A stretch of 33,372 bases of DNA from JBPYFK01 sp051984675 (GTDB lineage Bacteria; Actinomycetota; Actinomycetes; Mycobacteriales; Pseudonocardiaceae), in contig JBPYFK010000077.1 in the NCBI GenBank assembly GCA_051984675.1, positions 1-33,372 on the forward strand. The letters are read 5' to 3'. The translations under genes and the position numbers were made by a program. The stretch's first letter is position 1; each line of letters begins with the position of its first letter. This document shows, one piece after another, positions 7,091-14,932 of this stretch. The notes beneath the pieces were generated by a model. The model made no database searches, was not told the DNA's origin, and worked only from the letters and a program-made list of their open reading frames with translations.

Positions 7091-8264
7091 ACTCGCCGGT
7101 GGAAACCGGGGTGCTCAGCGACGGCGCCTGGTCGGCGTCGGCCGCCGCCTGGTCGGCGGTCAGCGAGAAACCGGTGTCCGTGTCGTCGACGGCGGCACCG
7201 AACACGACCCCCACCACGTCGCCCTGCGGGTCGATCAGCGGGCCGCCGGAGTTCCCGCTGCGTACCTGCCCGCGCATGGTGTAGACGTCGCGGGTCACGG
7301 TGTTGGAGTCGTAGATGTCCGGTCCGCGCAGGTTGATGCGTTCGCGCACCCGCCCGGCCGACGCCGTGTACGGGCCGTTGAGCGGGTAGCCCAGGGCGAC
7401 GACGTCGTCGCCGGAATGCTCACCCGCGCGCGAGAAGTGCAGCGGGGGCGCCGGCAGGTCGGGCACCGACAGCACCGCGAGGTCGGTTTCGGGGTCGAAC
7501 AGCACGACGGTGGCGGCGAGCTGGCCGCTGCTGGTCTCGACGCTCACCCGGTCGGTGCCGGCCACCACGTGCGCGTTGGTGAGCACCCGGTTCGGGGCGA
7601 TCACGAAGCCCGAGCCCTCCAGCGCGCGGGAGCACGAGGGCGCCTGACCGCGGATCTTGAGCACGCTGCCGTGCGCCCGCCGCACGACCGGGCTCGCCTC
7701 CAGAGCGCTGTCTGGTGGCGGGGTGGCCGCGATCGGCGTCTGCGTGAACGGGTCCAGGGCCTGCGGGAGCCCGCTCTCGCCGAGCATCATGCGCAGCTCG
7801 TCGGGAAGCTTCCGTGCTTCGGGGGGCATGAGCGCGTTGACCGTGCCGAGCACCCGGGAGTTCGTGATCGCCGAGGCCAGGCCCGGCAGGGCGGACGCCG
7901 AGGTCAGGGGCAGCGCCACCAGCCAGGCCACCATGAACAGGGCGATGCCGTGCAGCACCGCGCCGAGCGTGTTGTCGATTCCGGTGAGCTGGACCCGGAC
8001 GATCCGGTAGCGCAGCTCACGTCCGGCCCACATGCCCACGGTCTCCCCGAGGACCGCCAGCAGCACGACGACTGTGACACCGAACACGAGCTTGAGCGTC
8101 GGATCGTCAACGCGCTGGAGCAGCAGCGGCGTCAGCCGCAGCCCGAGCACCGCACCACCGATCACGCCGAGGAAGGAGAACAGGGAGGCCACCAGGCCCT
8201 GACGTGCGCCGGTGATGACGGCCTGGACCGCGAGCAGTACCACCAGCAGGTCGACCCAGTTCAT
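7080..8264 (-). CDS. marP: MarP-type membrane serine protease (CvpA plus trypsin-like domain)
   Basis: A 394-residue protease. Residues 1-135 form about four membrane segments of the CvpA/colicin-V-production type; residues 200-390 form a periplasmic chymotrypsin-like protease. The catalytic triad reads His232 (TNAHVVAG), Asp261 (DPETDLAVL) and Ser339 (RSGNSGGPL), close in position to the triad of Mycobacterium tuberculosis MarP. Two cysteines flanking the protease domain could form a regulatory disulfide, as known for MarP. MarP is required for survival at low pH in mycobacteria. A GGGGTG ribosome-binding site precedes the ATG. It is convergent with a glutamate decarboxylase, another acid-stress enzyme. 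Confidence 0.9.
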   Translation of the reverse strand: MNWVDLLVVLLAVQAVITGARQGLVASLFSFLGVIGGAVLGLRLTPLLLQRVDDPTLKLVFGVTVVVLLAVLGETVGMWAGRELRYRIVRVQLTGIDNTLGAVLHGIALFMVAWLVALPLTSASALPGLASAITNSRVLGTVNALMPPEARKLPDELRMMLGESGLPQALDPFTQTPIAATPPPDSALEASPVVRRAHGSVLKIRGQAPSCSRALEGSGFVIAPNRVLTNAHVVAGTDRVSVETSSGQLAATVVLFDPETDLAVLSVPDLPAPPLHFSRAGEHSGDDVVALGYPLNGPYTASAGRVRERINLRGPDIYDSNTVTRDVYTMRGQVRSGNSGGPLIDPQGDVVGVVFGAAVDDTDTGFSLTADQAAADADQAPSLSTPVSTGECTQ

Positions 8265-8526
8265 GGTTCACCCCATCCCGAAAGCGGCGCGTCGGCGAAA
8301 TTAAGGAGCTCCGCCTCGATCCCCACCCGTCACCCGGCATGTGTAGTTTGCGGGTGCGTGCGCCGAAGCGGCTCGCGTGGCCCGGGAGCCGACCGAGCCA
8401 GGCAAGCCTAGCTTCGGCAGACGCCAAGTCAACCGGCGGACATCAGGACCATCTTGGTGAGATCAGCACCACGACGTAACGGCGCTGCGTCTGCACCGAC
8501 AGTCGAGATGGGACGACGAGCAGAGA

Positions 8527-8955
8527 GTGGAAGCGAGCAAGTCGATGGCGCGGTATGCGGACGGGTCCACGTCCACGTCTGGGAAGTTCGGGCGGATTGA
8601 TCCCTTCGTGTGGCTCCCTGTGGTGCCCATTCTTATTGTCGCCATCTGGTTGGCCTTCGGCAGCATTCCCGAGCTGGGAATCGCGTTCGCGCTGGTGGCG
8701 ATCGGGATCGTGGTCTTCGACTCGTGGGTCAACCGGCCCCGGGATGAGGAACCCGACCGGCTGTCCGAACCCCGCCCGCGCCCGCAGCGCCAACCAGCGG
8801 CGCAACGTGAGAGGTCGGCCGCTCGCGGTGGCCAGCGGCCGGCGGCGCCGCAGCGGCGCACCCCGGCTGGCCGTCCCGCGGCAAGGCCCACCCCGGGGAC
8901 CGGCGCATCGGCGCGGCGGCCCCGCTTGGACCAAACCCGCCAACGTCCACAGTAG
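8527..8955 (+). CDS. small membrane protein with Arg/Pro-rich tail
   Basis: A 142-residue protein. After about 24 polar residues come two membrane segments (VWLPVVPILIVAIWLAFG and LGIAFALVAIGIVVFDSWV), then roughly 75 residues rich in Arg, Pro, Ala and Gln that are probably disordered and cytoplasmic. The tail is low complexity, and part of its composition simply reflects high GC. The start is unsure: GTG 8527 and ATG 8545 are both possible and neither has a strong ribosome-binding site. A long perfect hairpin follows the stop. I do not recognise the family; similar small proteins are common in actinomycetes. Confidence 0.6.
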   Translation: MEASKSMARYADGSTSTSGKFGRIDPFVWLPVVPILIVAIWLAFGSIPELGIAFALVAIGIVVFDSWVNRPRDEEPDRLSEPRPRPQRQPAAQRERSAARGGQRPAAPQRRTPAGRPAARPTPGTGASARRPRLDQTRQRPQ

Positions 8956-8965
8956 ACATCGTGCT

Positions 8966-9006
8966 CATGCTGCTCGCCCGCGCTTCCAGCGCGGGCGAGC
9001 AGCATG
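8966..9006. terminator. perfect 18-bp hairpin, bidirectional terminator candidate
   Basis: The arm CATGCTGCTCGCCCGCGC (8966-8983) pairs perfectly with 8989-9006 around a 5-nt loop, TTCCA. It lies 10 bp after one gene and 21 bp before the end of the convergent MFS gene, so it can serve both. There is no clear U-tract, which is usual for actinobacterial terminators. Confidence 0.85.
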
Positions 9007-9027
9007 TTGGGCAACGGTACCGAATCG

Positions 9028-10395
9028 TTATGCGGATGTTCCCACTGCTTCAACGGTTTCCCGCGCGAGTGCCTTCTTCTGCTCACCCGGGTCGCAGGAG
9101 TCCTTGATGCTCAGCGTCAGGAAGGCGACCGCGATGTAGAGGGCGCTGAACGCGATCGCGACCCCGGAACCGCCCACCAGCGGGTAGAGCACGGTGACGA
9201 CCATGGGGCCGACGAAGGCGGCGGCACCGGCGCCGAAGTTGAGCACGGCCAGCGCGGCGCCCTTGTCCTTGGCCGCGACCATGGACGGCATCAGCGCCGA
9301 CAGCGGCACGAAGCCGGCCAGGAGGATGCCGTAGATGACGCCGAAGGCGGCGGTGGCCGCGAACGTGTGGGCGGCCATGGCGCCGAAGTACCACAGCGGT
9401 GTGGCCAGGGCGCAGCCGACGCAGCCGAACCAGGTCACGGTGCGGCGCCAGCCGAAGTAGTCACCGAAGACGCCGAAGAAGAGGTTGGCCGCGATGTTGG
9501 CGCCGTAGGCGATGGCCGACAGGGCGGAGACCTGGGCGGCGCTGAGGAAGCCGCCGCCGAGCGCGGCGGGGCCGAAGGTGAACGGGAACATGGCGAAGAA
9601 CCCGTACTGCGGAGCGGTGTTGACGATGCGGACCAGCCCACCGGCCAGCGTGCGGCGGTCCCGCCAGAGGATGTCCACACCTTCGAAGAGCCGCTTGATG
9701 CTGCGCGGGTTGGCCACGGTCTCATCCGCGATGGGCTGCAGGCCGTGGCGCTCCCGGACGCCGAAGGAGCCGATGAGCACGCCGACGGTCACCAGGACCA
9801 GCGACAGCACGAGGGTCCCGTAGAGGGTCATGCCCAGCGGGCCGATGGCCAGAGCCGCGATGGCGGCGCCGAGGGTGGGCAGCCCGCCGGTGAAGGCGAA
9901 CCAGAACCAGCCGGCGACCGAGCCGCGCATGTGCGTCGGGCTGGCAACCTGTGCCCAGGCCAGGAACGAGAAGGCGAACAGCGGGTAGGCGAAGCCGCGG
10001 ATGCCGTAGACGGTCACGATGGCCACGGCGCTGTGCGAGGGAATGGCCACGAACAGGAAGAGGGCTTCGAAGGCGATCCACCAGACGCCGCCGAGCCACA
10101 TGACCCGCCTCGGTCCCCAGATCGCGGACAGGGTGCCGGAGAACCAGGCGGCGATCATGACGGCGATGCCGTAGAGGGTGACGGTGGCGAAGGACGCCAC
10201 CGCGCCGGGGAGACCGCCACCTTGCGGTTGCTGCAGGTAGTCCGACAGGTAGGTGGTCTCCACGCCGTCACCGATCATGAAGATCAGGACGGCGACGAAT
10301 CCCCAGAACAACTCCGCGGGGATGCCGATGCGGTCGAGCCTGCTGGCTGGTCTGGTGTGCCCGGAGGCTGCCGGTGGGGACTGCTGCTGGGACAT
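9028..10395 (-). CDS. MFS transporter, polyol permease-like (RbtT/DalT/CsbX type)
   Basis: A 455-residue, 12-segment major facilitator permease. The block FMIGDGVETTYLSDYL near the start of segment 1 resembles ribitol/arabitol permeases of the RbtT/DalT/CsbX group. WGPRRVMWLGG and FGDYFGWRRTVTWFG are the loop 2-3 and loop 8-9 signatures. It probably imports a sugar alcohol by proton symport at the cytoplasmic membrane. ATG 10395 is chosen because a GGAGA ribosome-binding site lies just upstream. A DeoR-family regulator lies upstream on the same strand, and both carry the same operator, so it is very likely that regulator's target. No polyol dehydrogenase adjoins it; the nearest candidate pathway is the inositol-type operon about 5 kb away. 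Confidence 0.82.
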   Translation of the reverse strand: MSQQQSPPAASGHTRPASRLDRIGIPAELFWGFVAVLIFMIGDGVETTYLSDYLQQPQGGGLPGAVASFATVTLYGIAVMIAAWFSGTLSAIWGPRRVMWLGGVWWIAFEALFLFVAIPSHSAVAIVTVYGIRGFAYPLFAFSFLAWAQVASPTHMRGSVAGWFWFAFTGGLPTLGAAIAALAIGPLGMTLYGTLVLSLVLVTVGVLIGSFGVRERHGLQPIADETVANPRSIKRLFEGVDILWRDRRTLAGGLVRIVNTAPQYGFFAMFPFTFGPAALGGGFLSAAQVSALSAIAYGANIAANLFFGVFGDYFGWRRTVTWFGCVGCALATPLWYFGAMAAHTFAATAAFGVIYGILLAGFVPLSALMPSMVAAKDKGAALAVLNFGAGAAAFVGPMVVTVLYPLVGGSGVAIAFSALYIAVAFLTLSIKDSCDPGEQKKALARETVEAVGTSA

Positions 10396-10500
10396 CTGTG
10401 TCTCCGTCTCGCACGTGGTTCGCTCCCGCTGGGGTCCACCGCGAAGTGGTGCGCGGGAGGGGGCTGCTGCCGACGTAACCTGTAACACAGTCGACGGTGA

Positions 10501-10544
10501 GAATTAGCATGCATGATGGTCGTATTAACTTTCAAGACGTTAAT
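10501..10544 (-). promoter_or_regulatory. MFS-gene promoter with DeoR-type operator
   Basis: ATTAAC (10524-10529) and GTTAAT (10539-10544) form an inverted repeat with a 15-bp centre-to-centre spacing. Reading the minus strand, the downstream half-site is followed after 17 bp by TAATTC (plus-strand GAATTA, 10501-10506), a plausible -10 box. The half-site would then overlap the -35. The same arrangement occurs before the DeoR-family gene at 11513-11556. The leader to the MFS start is about 100 nt. Confidence 0.6.
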
Positions 10545-10591
10545 CCGATATCTTTGCGAGAAGCATTCGCGTTCGCTGGGGTGACGCGCAG

Positions 10592-10640
10592 CACTCGGAC
10601 GCCCCGCCGCGTGCTGCCGCGCCGGCGAGGCGCCCGAGTG
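10592..10640 (-). terminator. hairpin after the DeoR-family gene
   Basis: CACTCGG and CGCC (10592-10603) pair with GGCG and CCGAGTG (10629-10640), giving 11 base pairs with one internal mismatch and a 25-nt GC-rich loop. It lies 26 bp after the stop of the minus-strand DeoR-family gene, so it could end that transcript before the MFS promoter. Confidence 0.6.
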
Positions 10641-10665
10641 TTCGGTGTTGCTGTGCTGGCCCTCG

Positions 10666-11466
10666 CTACTCGACCGCGGCCAGCCGGACGTCGGTGTGCT
10701 CCCGCATGGCCTCGACGATCTCCGGGTCGAAGGTGCCGGCGAGCAGCACGTGGTCGAACGCGCTGACCGGTGCGAACCGGTGCAGGGCGGTGCGGTCCAC
10801 CTTGCTGGAGTCCATCATCAGGACCTTGGTGGTCGCGGTGTTCAGCATCGCGCGCTTGACCAGCACGATCTCCTGCTCCTGGTGGTAGGTCATGTGCGCG
10901 TTCATCGCCGAGGTGGACAGGAACACGATGTCCACCGAGAAGCTGCTGACCATTTCTTGGCAGGGCAGGCCCAGGTAGGAGTCGTGGGTGCGGGAGTACT
11001 CCCCACCGATGCCGATCAGCCGGATGTCCGGCGCTTCCCGCAGGGTCTCCTCGACCTGGCGGTAATTGGTGACGATGGTCAGCGGCCCGACGTCCACCAG
11101 TTGTCTGGCCAGGGCGAGTGCGGTGGTGGAGTCGTCGAGCATGACCGACATCCCGGGCGTGATGAACTTCAGCGCCTCGTCGGCGAGGGCGTCCTTCTCC
11201 CGGGTGTGGGTGTGCAGGCGGAAGTCGGAGCTGCTCTCGAACACGGTCGACGGCTGGGCGGACACGCCACCGTGGTACTTGCGCAGCAGACCGCGGGAGA
11301 CCAGGTCGTCGATGTCGCGGTGCACCGTCATCAAGCTGACCCCGGTCAGGCTCGCGAGCTCGTTGGCGCTGGCGGAGCCGCTGGTGACCACGTGATCGAT
11401 GATCTTCTGCTGCCGCAGGGACCGGGGGCTGTGCTTCTTCGATGCGGACGACATAGGCAACATCAT
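10666..11466 (-). CDS. DeoR/GlpR-family transcriptional regulator
   Basis: A 266-residue regulator. Residues 15-70 form the DeoR winged helix (QQKIIDHVVTSG, then NELASLTGVSLMTVHRDID). Residues 85-255 form the DeoR C-terminal sensor domain with its conserved blocks: DDSTTALALA, LTIVTN and MDSSKVDRTAL, which usually bind a phosphorylated sugar. It lies upstream of a polyol-type MFS permease on the same strand. Its promoter and the permease promoter carry the same spaced GTTAAC-type half-sites, suggesting autoregulation plus control of uptake. The start is unsure among ATG 11466, 11463 and 11454; an AGCAGGC lies just before the first two. Confidence 0.88.
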   Translation of the reverse strand: MMLPMSSASKKHSPRSLRQQKIIDHVVTSGSASANELASLTGVSLMTVHRDIDDLVSRGLLRKYHGGVSAQPSTVFESSSDFRLHTHTREKDALADEALKFITPGMSVMLDDSTTALALARQLVDVGPLTIVTNYRQVEETLREAPDIRLIGIGGEYSRTHDSYLGLPCQEMVSSFSVDIVFLSTSAMNAHMTYHQEQEIVLVKRAMLNTATTKVLMMDSSKVDRTALHRFAPVSAFDHVLLAGTFDPEIVEAMREHTDVRLAAVE

Positions 11467-11512
11467 GCCTGCTTTGCAAGGACGCGGGGGTACGGCCCGC
11501 CGCGACTGAAAC

Positions 11513-11556
11513 GATATACCAGACTCGTGGAGAAAGTTAACGCCAATAAAGTTAAC
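11513..11556 (-). promoter_or_regulatory. DeoR-gene promoter with twin GTTAAC operator
   Basis: GTTAAC occurs at 11536-11541 and 11551-11556, each within AAAGTTAAC, 15 bp apart. On the minus strand the promoter reads TTAACT (plus 11535-11540) as -35, 16 bp, then TATATC (plus-strand GATATA, 11513-11518) as -10. The downstream half-site therefore overlaps the -35 box, fitting autorepression. The leader to the start codon is about 40 nt. Confidence 0.65.
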
Positions 11557-11575
11557 TTCGTCAGATTCGCGCGGC

Positions 11576-11758
11576 TCACCCTCGGAACAGGTGCCGGACG
11601 AACGTGCCCAGGCCGGTGATCACCGCGCCTACTGCCTGTGTGAGCATCGACCAGCCCTGGCGGACGACTTCGGCAGCGCCGATCGGGTCGCGCACCATCC
11701 AGAACACGGCCACGGCGCCGACCACCACCGCCACCACGGCCACACCCCTGCGGTTCAC
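11576..11758 (-). CDS. 60-residue single-span membrane protein
   Basis: A very small protein with an Arg-containing N-terminus (NRRG), one membrane segment (VAVVAVVVGAVAVFWMV), and then an amphipathic second half ending TFVRHLFRG. The GTG at 11758 is chosen because GGAGG lies 8 nt upstream; reading from the more distal start at 11803 would add 15 unlikely residues. Its stop lies about 20 bp from the operator region of the DeoR gene. It diverges from a PAP2 phosphatase. Conserved small proteins of this kind occur in actinomycetes, but I do not recognise a function. Confidence 0.6.
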   Translation of the reverse strand: MNRRGVAVVAVVVGAVAVFWMVRDPIGAAEVVRQGWSMLTQAVGAVITGLGTFVRHLFRG

Positions 11759-11894
11759 CGGGCATTCCTCCTTACGCGCAACGACGGCGTGACCATAGCC
11801 CAAACAGGTGGCTGAGCGCGGTAACCGGATGTCACAGGTTGACCAGAGTCCTATCTCAGGTGTCTTTCAGGCGAACTCACTACACCTCGACGCC

Positions 11895-12605
11895 ATGGAT
11901 CACAGAGACAACCACACGCCCCGCAGGCCCCAGCCGTGGCGTGTGGTCATTGCTGCCATCGGCGCCGTATTGGTGGCGACGATGCTGGTCCTTGGCTGGG
12001 CTGTGCACCGCCGAGCGCCGGGCATCGACGAGGACGTCCGGCACGATGTGGCTGGTCAGCGGCATGGCGCACTGGGGTACCTCGCGAACGCGGTCTGTAC
12101 CGTGCTCAACCCCGATCTCCCGTATTTCGTGTTCGCCGCGCTGGTCGTGGGGCTGATCTGGGTGCTCGTGCGGAAGCGCGGGGACCTCGCGGTGCTGATC
12201 GGCAAGGTCATGGCCATTCTGGCCGCCTGTTGCGCGGAAGTCGAGGTCAAGGGCATCTTTCGCCGTGTCCGCCCGCGGGCGCACCCCGGCTATTCCTATC
12301 CCTCGGGGCATGTCACCGCCGTGACCGCCGTCGGGGTGGCGGGAGTGCTGCTTACGCTGTGGCTGGCGCGCCGCTGGTGGGTCTCTGTGCTCGCCGTGGC
12401 CGCGCTGCTGGTAGTCATTACGGCTTCAGCGCGAGTCATCCTCGCGGTGCACTACTTCACCGACGTCACGGGTGCGGCCATCGGGACTTCGGGTGTGGGA
12501 CTGCTGGTGGCCGCTCTCCTGGGGCTGATACCGGTGCACCGGCGAAGCATGGAGTCCTACACGTCACACGGGGAGCGGGGCAAGGCATGCGTCGCGCGCT
12601 CTTAG
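11895..12605 (+). CDS. PAP2-family membrane phosphatase
   Basis: A membrane phosphatase of about 236 residues in the type 2 phosphatidic acid phosphatase family. The three-part active site is present: KGIFRRVRPR (K-x6-RP), YPSGH, and SARVILAVHYFTDV (SR-type motif with H-x3-D). About six membrane segments are seen. Likely substrates are phosphatidic acid, undecaprenyl diphosphate or similar lipid phosphates, dephosphorylated on the outer membrane face. The start is uncertain: the frame opens at GTG 11808, with ATG at 11829 and 11895. I prefer 11895 because the stretch before it is noticeably less GC-rich, though no ribosome-binding site stands out at any of them. Confidence 0.82.
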   Translation: MDHRDNHTPRRPQPWRVVIAAIGAVLVATMLVLGWAVHRRAPGIDEDVRHDVAGQRHGALGYLANAVCTVLNPDLPYFVFAALVVGLIWVLVRKRGDLAVLIGKVMAILAACCAEVEVKGIFRRVRPRAHPGYSYPSGHVTAVTAVGVAGVLLTLWLARRWWVSVLAVAALLVVITASARVILAVHYFTDVTGAAIGTSGVGLLVAALLGLIPVHRRSMESYTSHGERGKACVARS

Positions 12606-12633
12606 CGGTCTCGGCCAGGCGCGGGGGCGTGCG

Positions 12634-13389
12634 TCAGGCGAGGAATTCGACGATCCGCTTGGCGAACTCCGGGTTGCCGGGCGCGTCGCCATGACCACCT
12701 GGCACGGTGGCGAACTGGCCGAAGGGGAGAACGTCGGCCAGTGTCTCGCCGGTGTCGTGCTCGTCGGCGCCTGTCAGTACCAGCGTCGGCGTGTGGATTC
12801 GCGAGAGTTCCTCCCGCGTTGTGCGGACGACGGTGTCCAGGACGTGCAGCAGTGCCATCGGATCGCCGTTGGCTTGCCGGAGGTAGAATTCAACCTCCGC
12901 TTCTTTGGAGTCGGGCTCGAACATCCCGAGGTGGGTGAGAAGGTGGCGGTACCAACCGCCCCGCCTGGTGGTACTGACGATCCCGTCCAGACCGGTCCCC
13001 GCCACGATCGCGTGGGCGGGGGTGGCGCCACGGACCAGCATTCGGGCGGCGACCCGCCCACCCAGCGAGTAACCGCCAAGGTCGTAGTCGGTGAGGTTGA
13101 GCTCGTCGATGAGCGCGAGTCCGTCGTCAACCAGGACATCGGGCGGGTAAGCGGAGGCGTCGTGCGGTTTGGCGCTGTCACCGTGGCCGCGCAGGTCGGG
13201 CATGATCACTCGATACCCGTGCGCCGCGATTCTCGCGGCCACCCCGTATCTCATCCAGGAGTCGGCCGTGGAGAGATATCCATGGATCAGCACGAGCGGT
13301 CGGCCCGTGCCCAGTTCGCGATAGCCCAGCCGAATGCCGTCGCGCGCCCAAAAATGACAAATGGCAGAACGAAACGCGGACACGCGCAT
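12634..13389 (-). CDS. alpha/beta-fold hydrolase
   Basis: A 251-residue alpha/beta hydrolase. It has the oxyanion strand LVLIHGYLSTADSW, the nucleophile elbow GGYSLGGR (Ser), the acid in LTGADEHD (Asp), and the final His in VPGGHGDA, so the triad is complete. The PDLRGHGDS block is typical of this superfamily's esterases and haloperoxidase-like members. It is the last gene of a minus-strand series, 35 bp after the ABC permease, and may be co-transcribed with it. The substrate is unknown. It is convergent with the PAP2 gene, with only 28 bp between them. Confidence 0.85.
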   Translation of the reverse strand: MRVSAFRSAICHFWARDGIRLGYRELGTGRPLVLIHGYLSTADSWMRYGVAARIAAHGYRVIMPDLRGHGDSAKPHDASAYPPDVLVDDGLALIDELNLTDYDLGGYSLGGRVAARMLVRGATPAHAIVAGTGLDGIVSTTRRGGWYRHLLTHLGMFEPDSKEAEVEFYLRQANGDPMALLHVLDTVVRTTREELSRIHTPTLVLTGADEHDTGETLADVLPFGQFATVPGGHGDAPGNPEFAKRIVEFLA

Positions 13390-13424
13390 ACATTAGTACG
13401 CCGCCTCGCCCTTTCTGTTCCGAA

Positions 13425-14228
13425 TCAGACGTTTCCTTGCACGGCGCGCGAATTCGGGCTAAGGGGGACGAGCCGGTGCGCCTGGTCGAACAGGGCGTGC
13501 TCGGCGAGTCGGGTGGTGGTCAGGGCCGCGATCGCCGTGGCGGCGAGCAGCATGTACATGACGACGATCTGGTAGCGGATCGCGGTCAGCGGGTCGATTC
13601 CGGCCAGGATGAGCCCGGTCATCGCGCCGGGAAGGCTGATAAGGCCGACCACCTTGGTGGAGTCGATGGTCGGGAGGAGCGCGGTGCGCAACGCCGAACG
13701 CTGGTGGGGCAGGAACGCCTCGCGGGCGGGCAGCCCGAGCGACAGCCGGGCCTCGATCGCTGGCCGGGCGGCCTCGGCGTCTTCGCGCAGCCGCCGCAGC
13801 GCGAGGCCGGTCGCCTGCATGGCACCAGAGACGATCATGCCACCGACCGGGACGACGACCCGGGGTTCGGTGGAGATCACCGCGAACGCGATGAGCGTGC
13901 CGAGCGTGACCGCGCTGCCGACCGCGACGCCGGCGGTCGCCGTCCACTGCGCCCGGGGCAGCCCACGCCCCCGGCGTCCAGCGACCTGACCCGCGATGAC
14001 GATCATGAGCACTACCCAGCCGAGCGCGCCCGGCAGGCCGGTGTGACCGAACAGCAGCACCAGCACCGCCCCGACTGCCACCAGCTGTGCGCCGGCGCGG
14101 GCGGCGGCGACGACCAGTTCCCGTGTGAGATGCAGCCGTTGGTGGAAGGCAACCGCTGCGGCCAACCCGACCAGCAGCAGCGACGCGGCGACGCCACTCC
14201 AACTCGGAACGTTGAGACCAGTGCTCAC
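13425..14228 (-). CDS. fetB: ABC transporter permease, FetB/UPF0014 type
   Basis: A 267-residue permease with about seven membrane segments. The block LISLPGAMTGLILAG followed by RYQIVVMYMLLAATAIAAL is the signature of the UPF0014/FetB (YbbM) family. In E. coli FetAB takes part in iron export and peroxide resistance; related plant proteins (STAR2/ALS3) handle aluminium or UDP-glucose. The start ATG overlaps the stop of the ATPase gene by 4 bp, so the two are translationally coupled and form one transporter. Substrate inference stays at family level. Confidence 0.85.
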   Translation of the reverse strand: MSTGLNVPSWSGVAASLLLVGLAAAVAFHQRLHLTRELVVAAARAGAQLVAVGAVLVLLFGHTGLPGALGWVVLMIVIAGQVAGRRGRGLPRAQWTATAGVAVGSAVTLGTLIAFAVISTEPRVVVPVGGMIVSGAMQATGLALRRLREDAEAARPAIEARLSLGLPAREAFLPHQRSALRTALLPTIDSTKVVGLISLPGAMTGLILAGIDPLTAIRYQIVVMYMLLAATAIAALTTTRLAEHALFDQAHRLVPLSPNSRAVQGNV

Positions 14229-14932
14229 AGCGTCCTAAGGTAGTCGACTTCGTCCGGCCGCCCGGCCGCCACAAGGCGGCCATGCTCGAGGACCAGGACC
14301 TGTTGCGCAGCGCTGCGCACGATGTCGAGGTCGTGGCTGACCAGCACGGCCGTGCCGCCACCACGCACGTGGTCGCGGGCGAGTTCGACGATCAGGGAGG
14401 CGTTCACGCCGTCGAGCGCCGAGGTGGGCTCGTCCAGCAGCAGCACCTGCGGCTCGACGGCCAGGGCGCGTGCTAGGCACACCCGTTGCGCTTCTCCGCC
14501 GGACAGTTCGCTGGTACGGCGCCGTGCGAATTCCGCCGGGAGCCCGACCCGACCCAGCAGCTCGGCGGCGCGCTGGTCGGTCAGGTCCGCGCGGCCCACT
14601 CGCAGTTCGTCCGCCAGGCGGTCGGTCAGGAGAACGGGCTGCTGTGCGATCAGCGCCACCCTCCGGCGCAGTTGGAGCACGTCCAGCTCGGCCAGCGGAA
14701 CCCCGTCGAGCAGTACGCGACCGGAACTCGGCTCACTCAGCCGGTTCAGCAACCGCAGCAGGGTCGACTTGCCAGAACCGCTCGCACCGACGATCGCCGT
14801 GCACTGACCGGCGTCGAGCTGGCCATCGATCCCGTCGAGCAGCGGTGTCGAACCGTTGCGGACCGTGACGCTGTCGAGGACGAAACCCTGCACAGCTGCC
14901 ACGCTAGCGGGCGCCCGGCGGCGCGGCGGCAC
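14225..14932 (-). CDS. fetA: ABC transporter ATPase, FetA type
   Basis: A 235-residue ATPase. Walker A is GASGSGKST, the Q-loop is IAQQPVLL, the signature is ELSGGEAQR, Walker B is VLLLDEPTSALD and the switch His is in LVSHD; all are intact. Coupled by a 4-bp overlap to the FetB-type permease. The reading frame opens at GTG 14932, overlapping the upstream esterase gene by 29 bp; in-frame GTGs at 14902 and 14893 would remove or shrink that overlap and also drop the Arg/Pro-rich first residues, so the true N-terminus may be 10-13 residues shorter. Confidence 0.86.
   Translation of the reverse strand: MPPRRRAPASVAAVQGFVLDSVTVRNGSTPLLDGIDGQLDAGQCTAIVGASGSGKSTLLRLLNRLSEPSSGRVLLDGVPLAELDVLQLRRRVALIAQQPVLLTDRLADELRVGRADLTDQRAAELLGRVGLPAEFARRRTSELSGGEAQRVCLARALAVEPQVLLLDEPTSALDGVNASLIVELARDHVRGGGTAVLVSHDLDIVRSAAQQVLVLEHGRLVAAGRPDEVDYLRTL

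Noticed and set aside
9004..10485. A 493-codon open frame on the plus strand opposite the MFS gene
   Set aside because: It is composed largely of Gly, Glu, Asp, Arg and His, as expected for the antisense of a GC-rich hydrophobic gene, and the MFS gene has clear family motifs and a ribosome-binding site.
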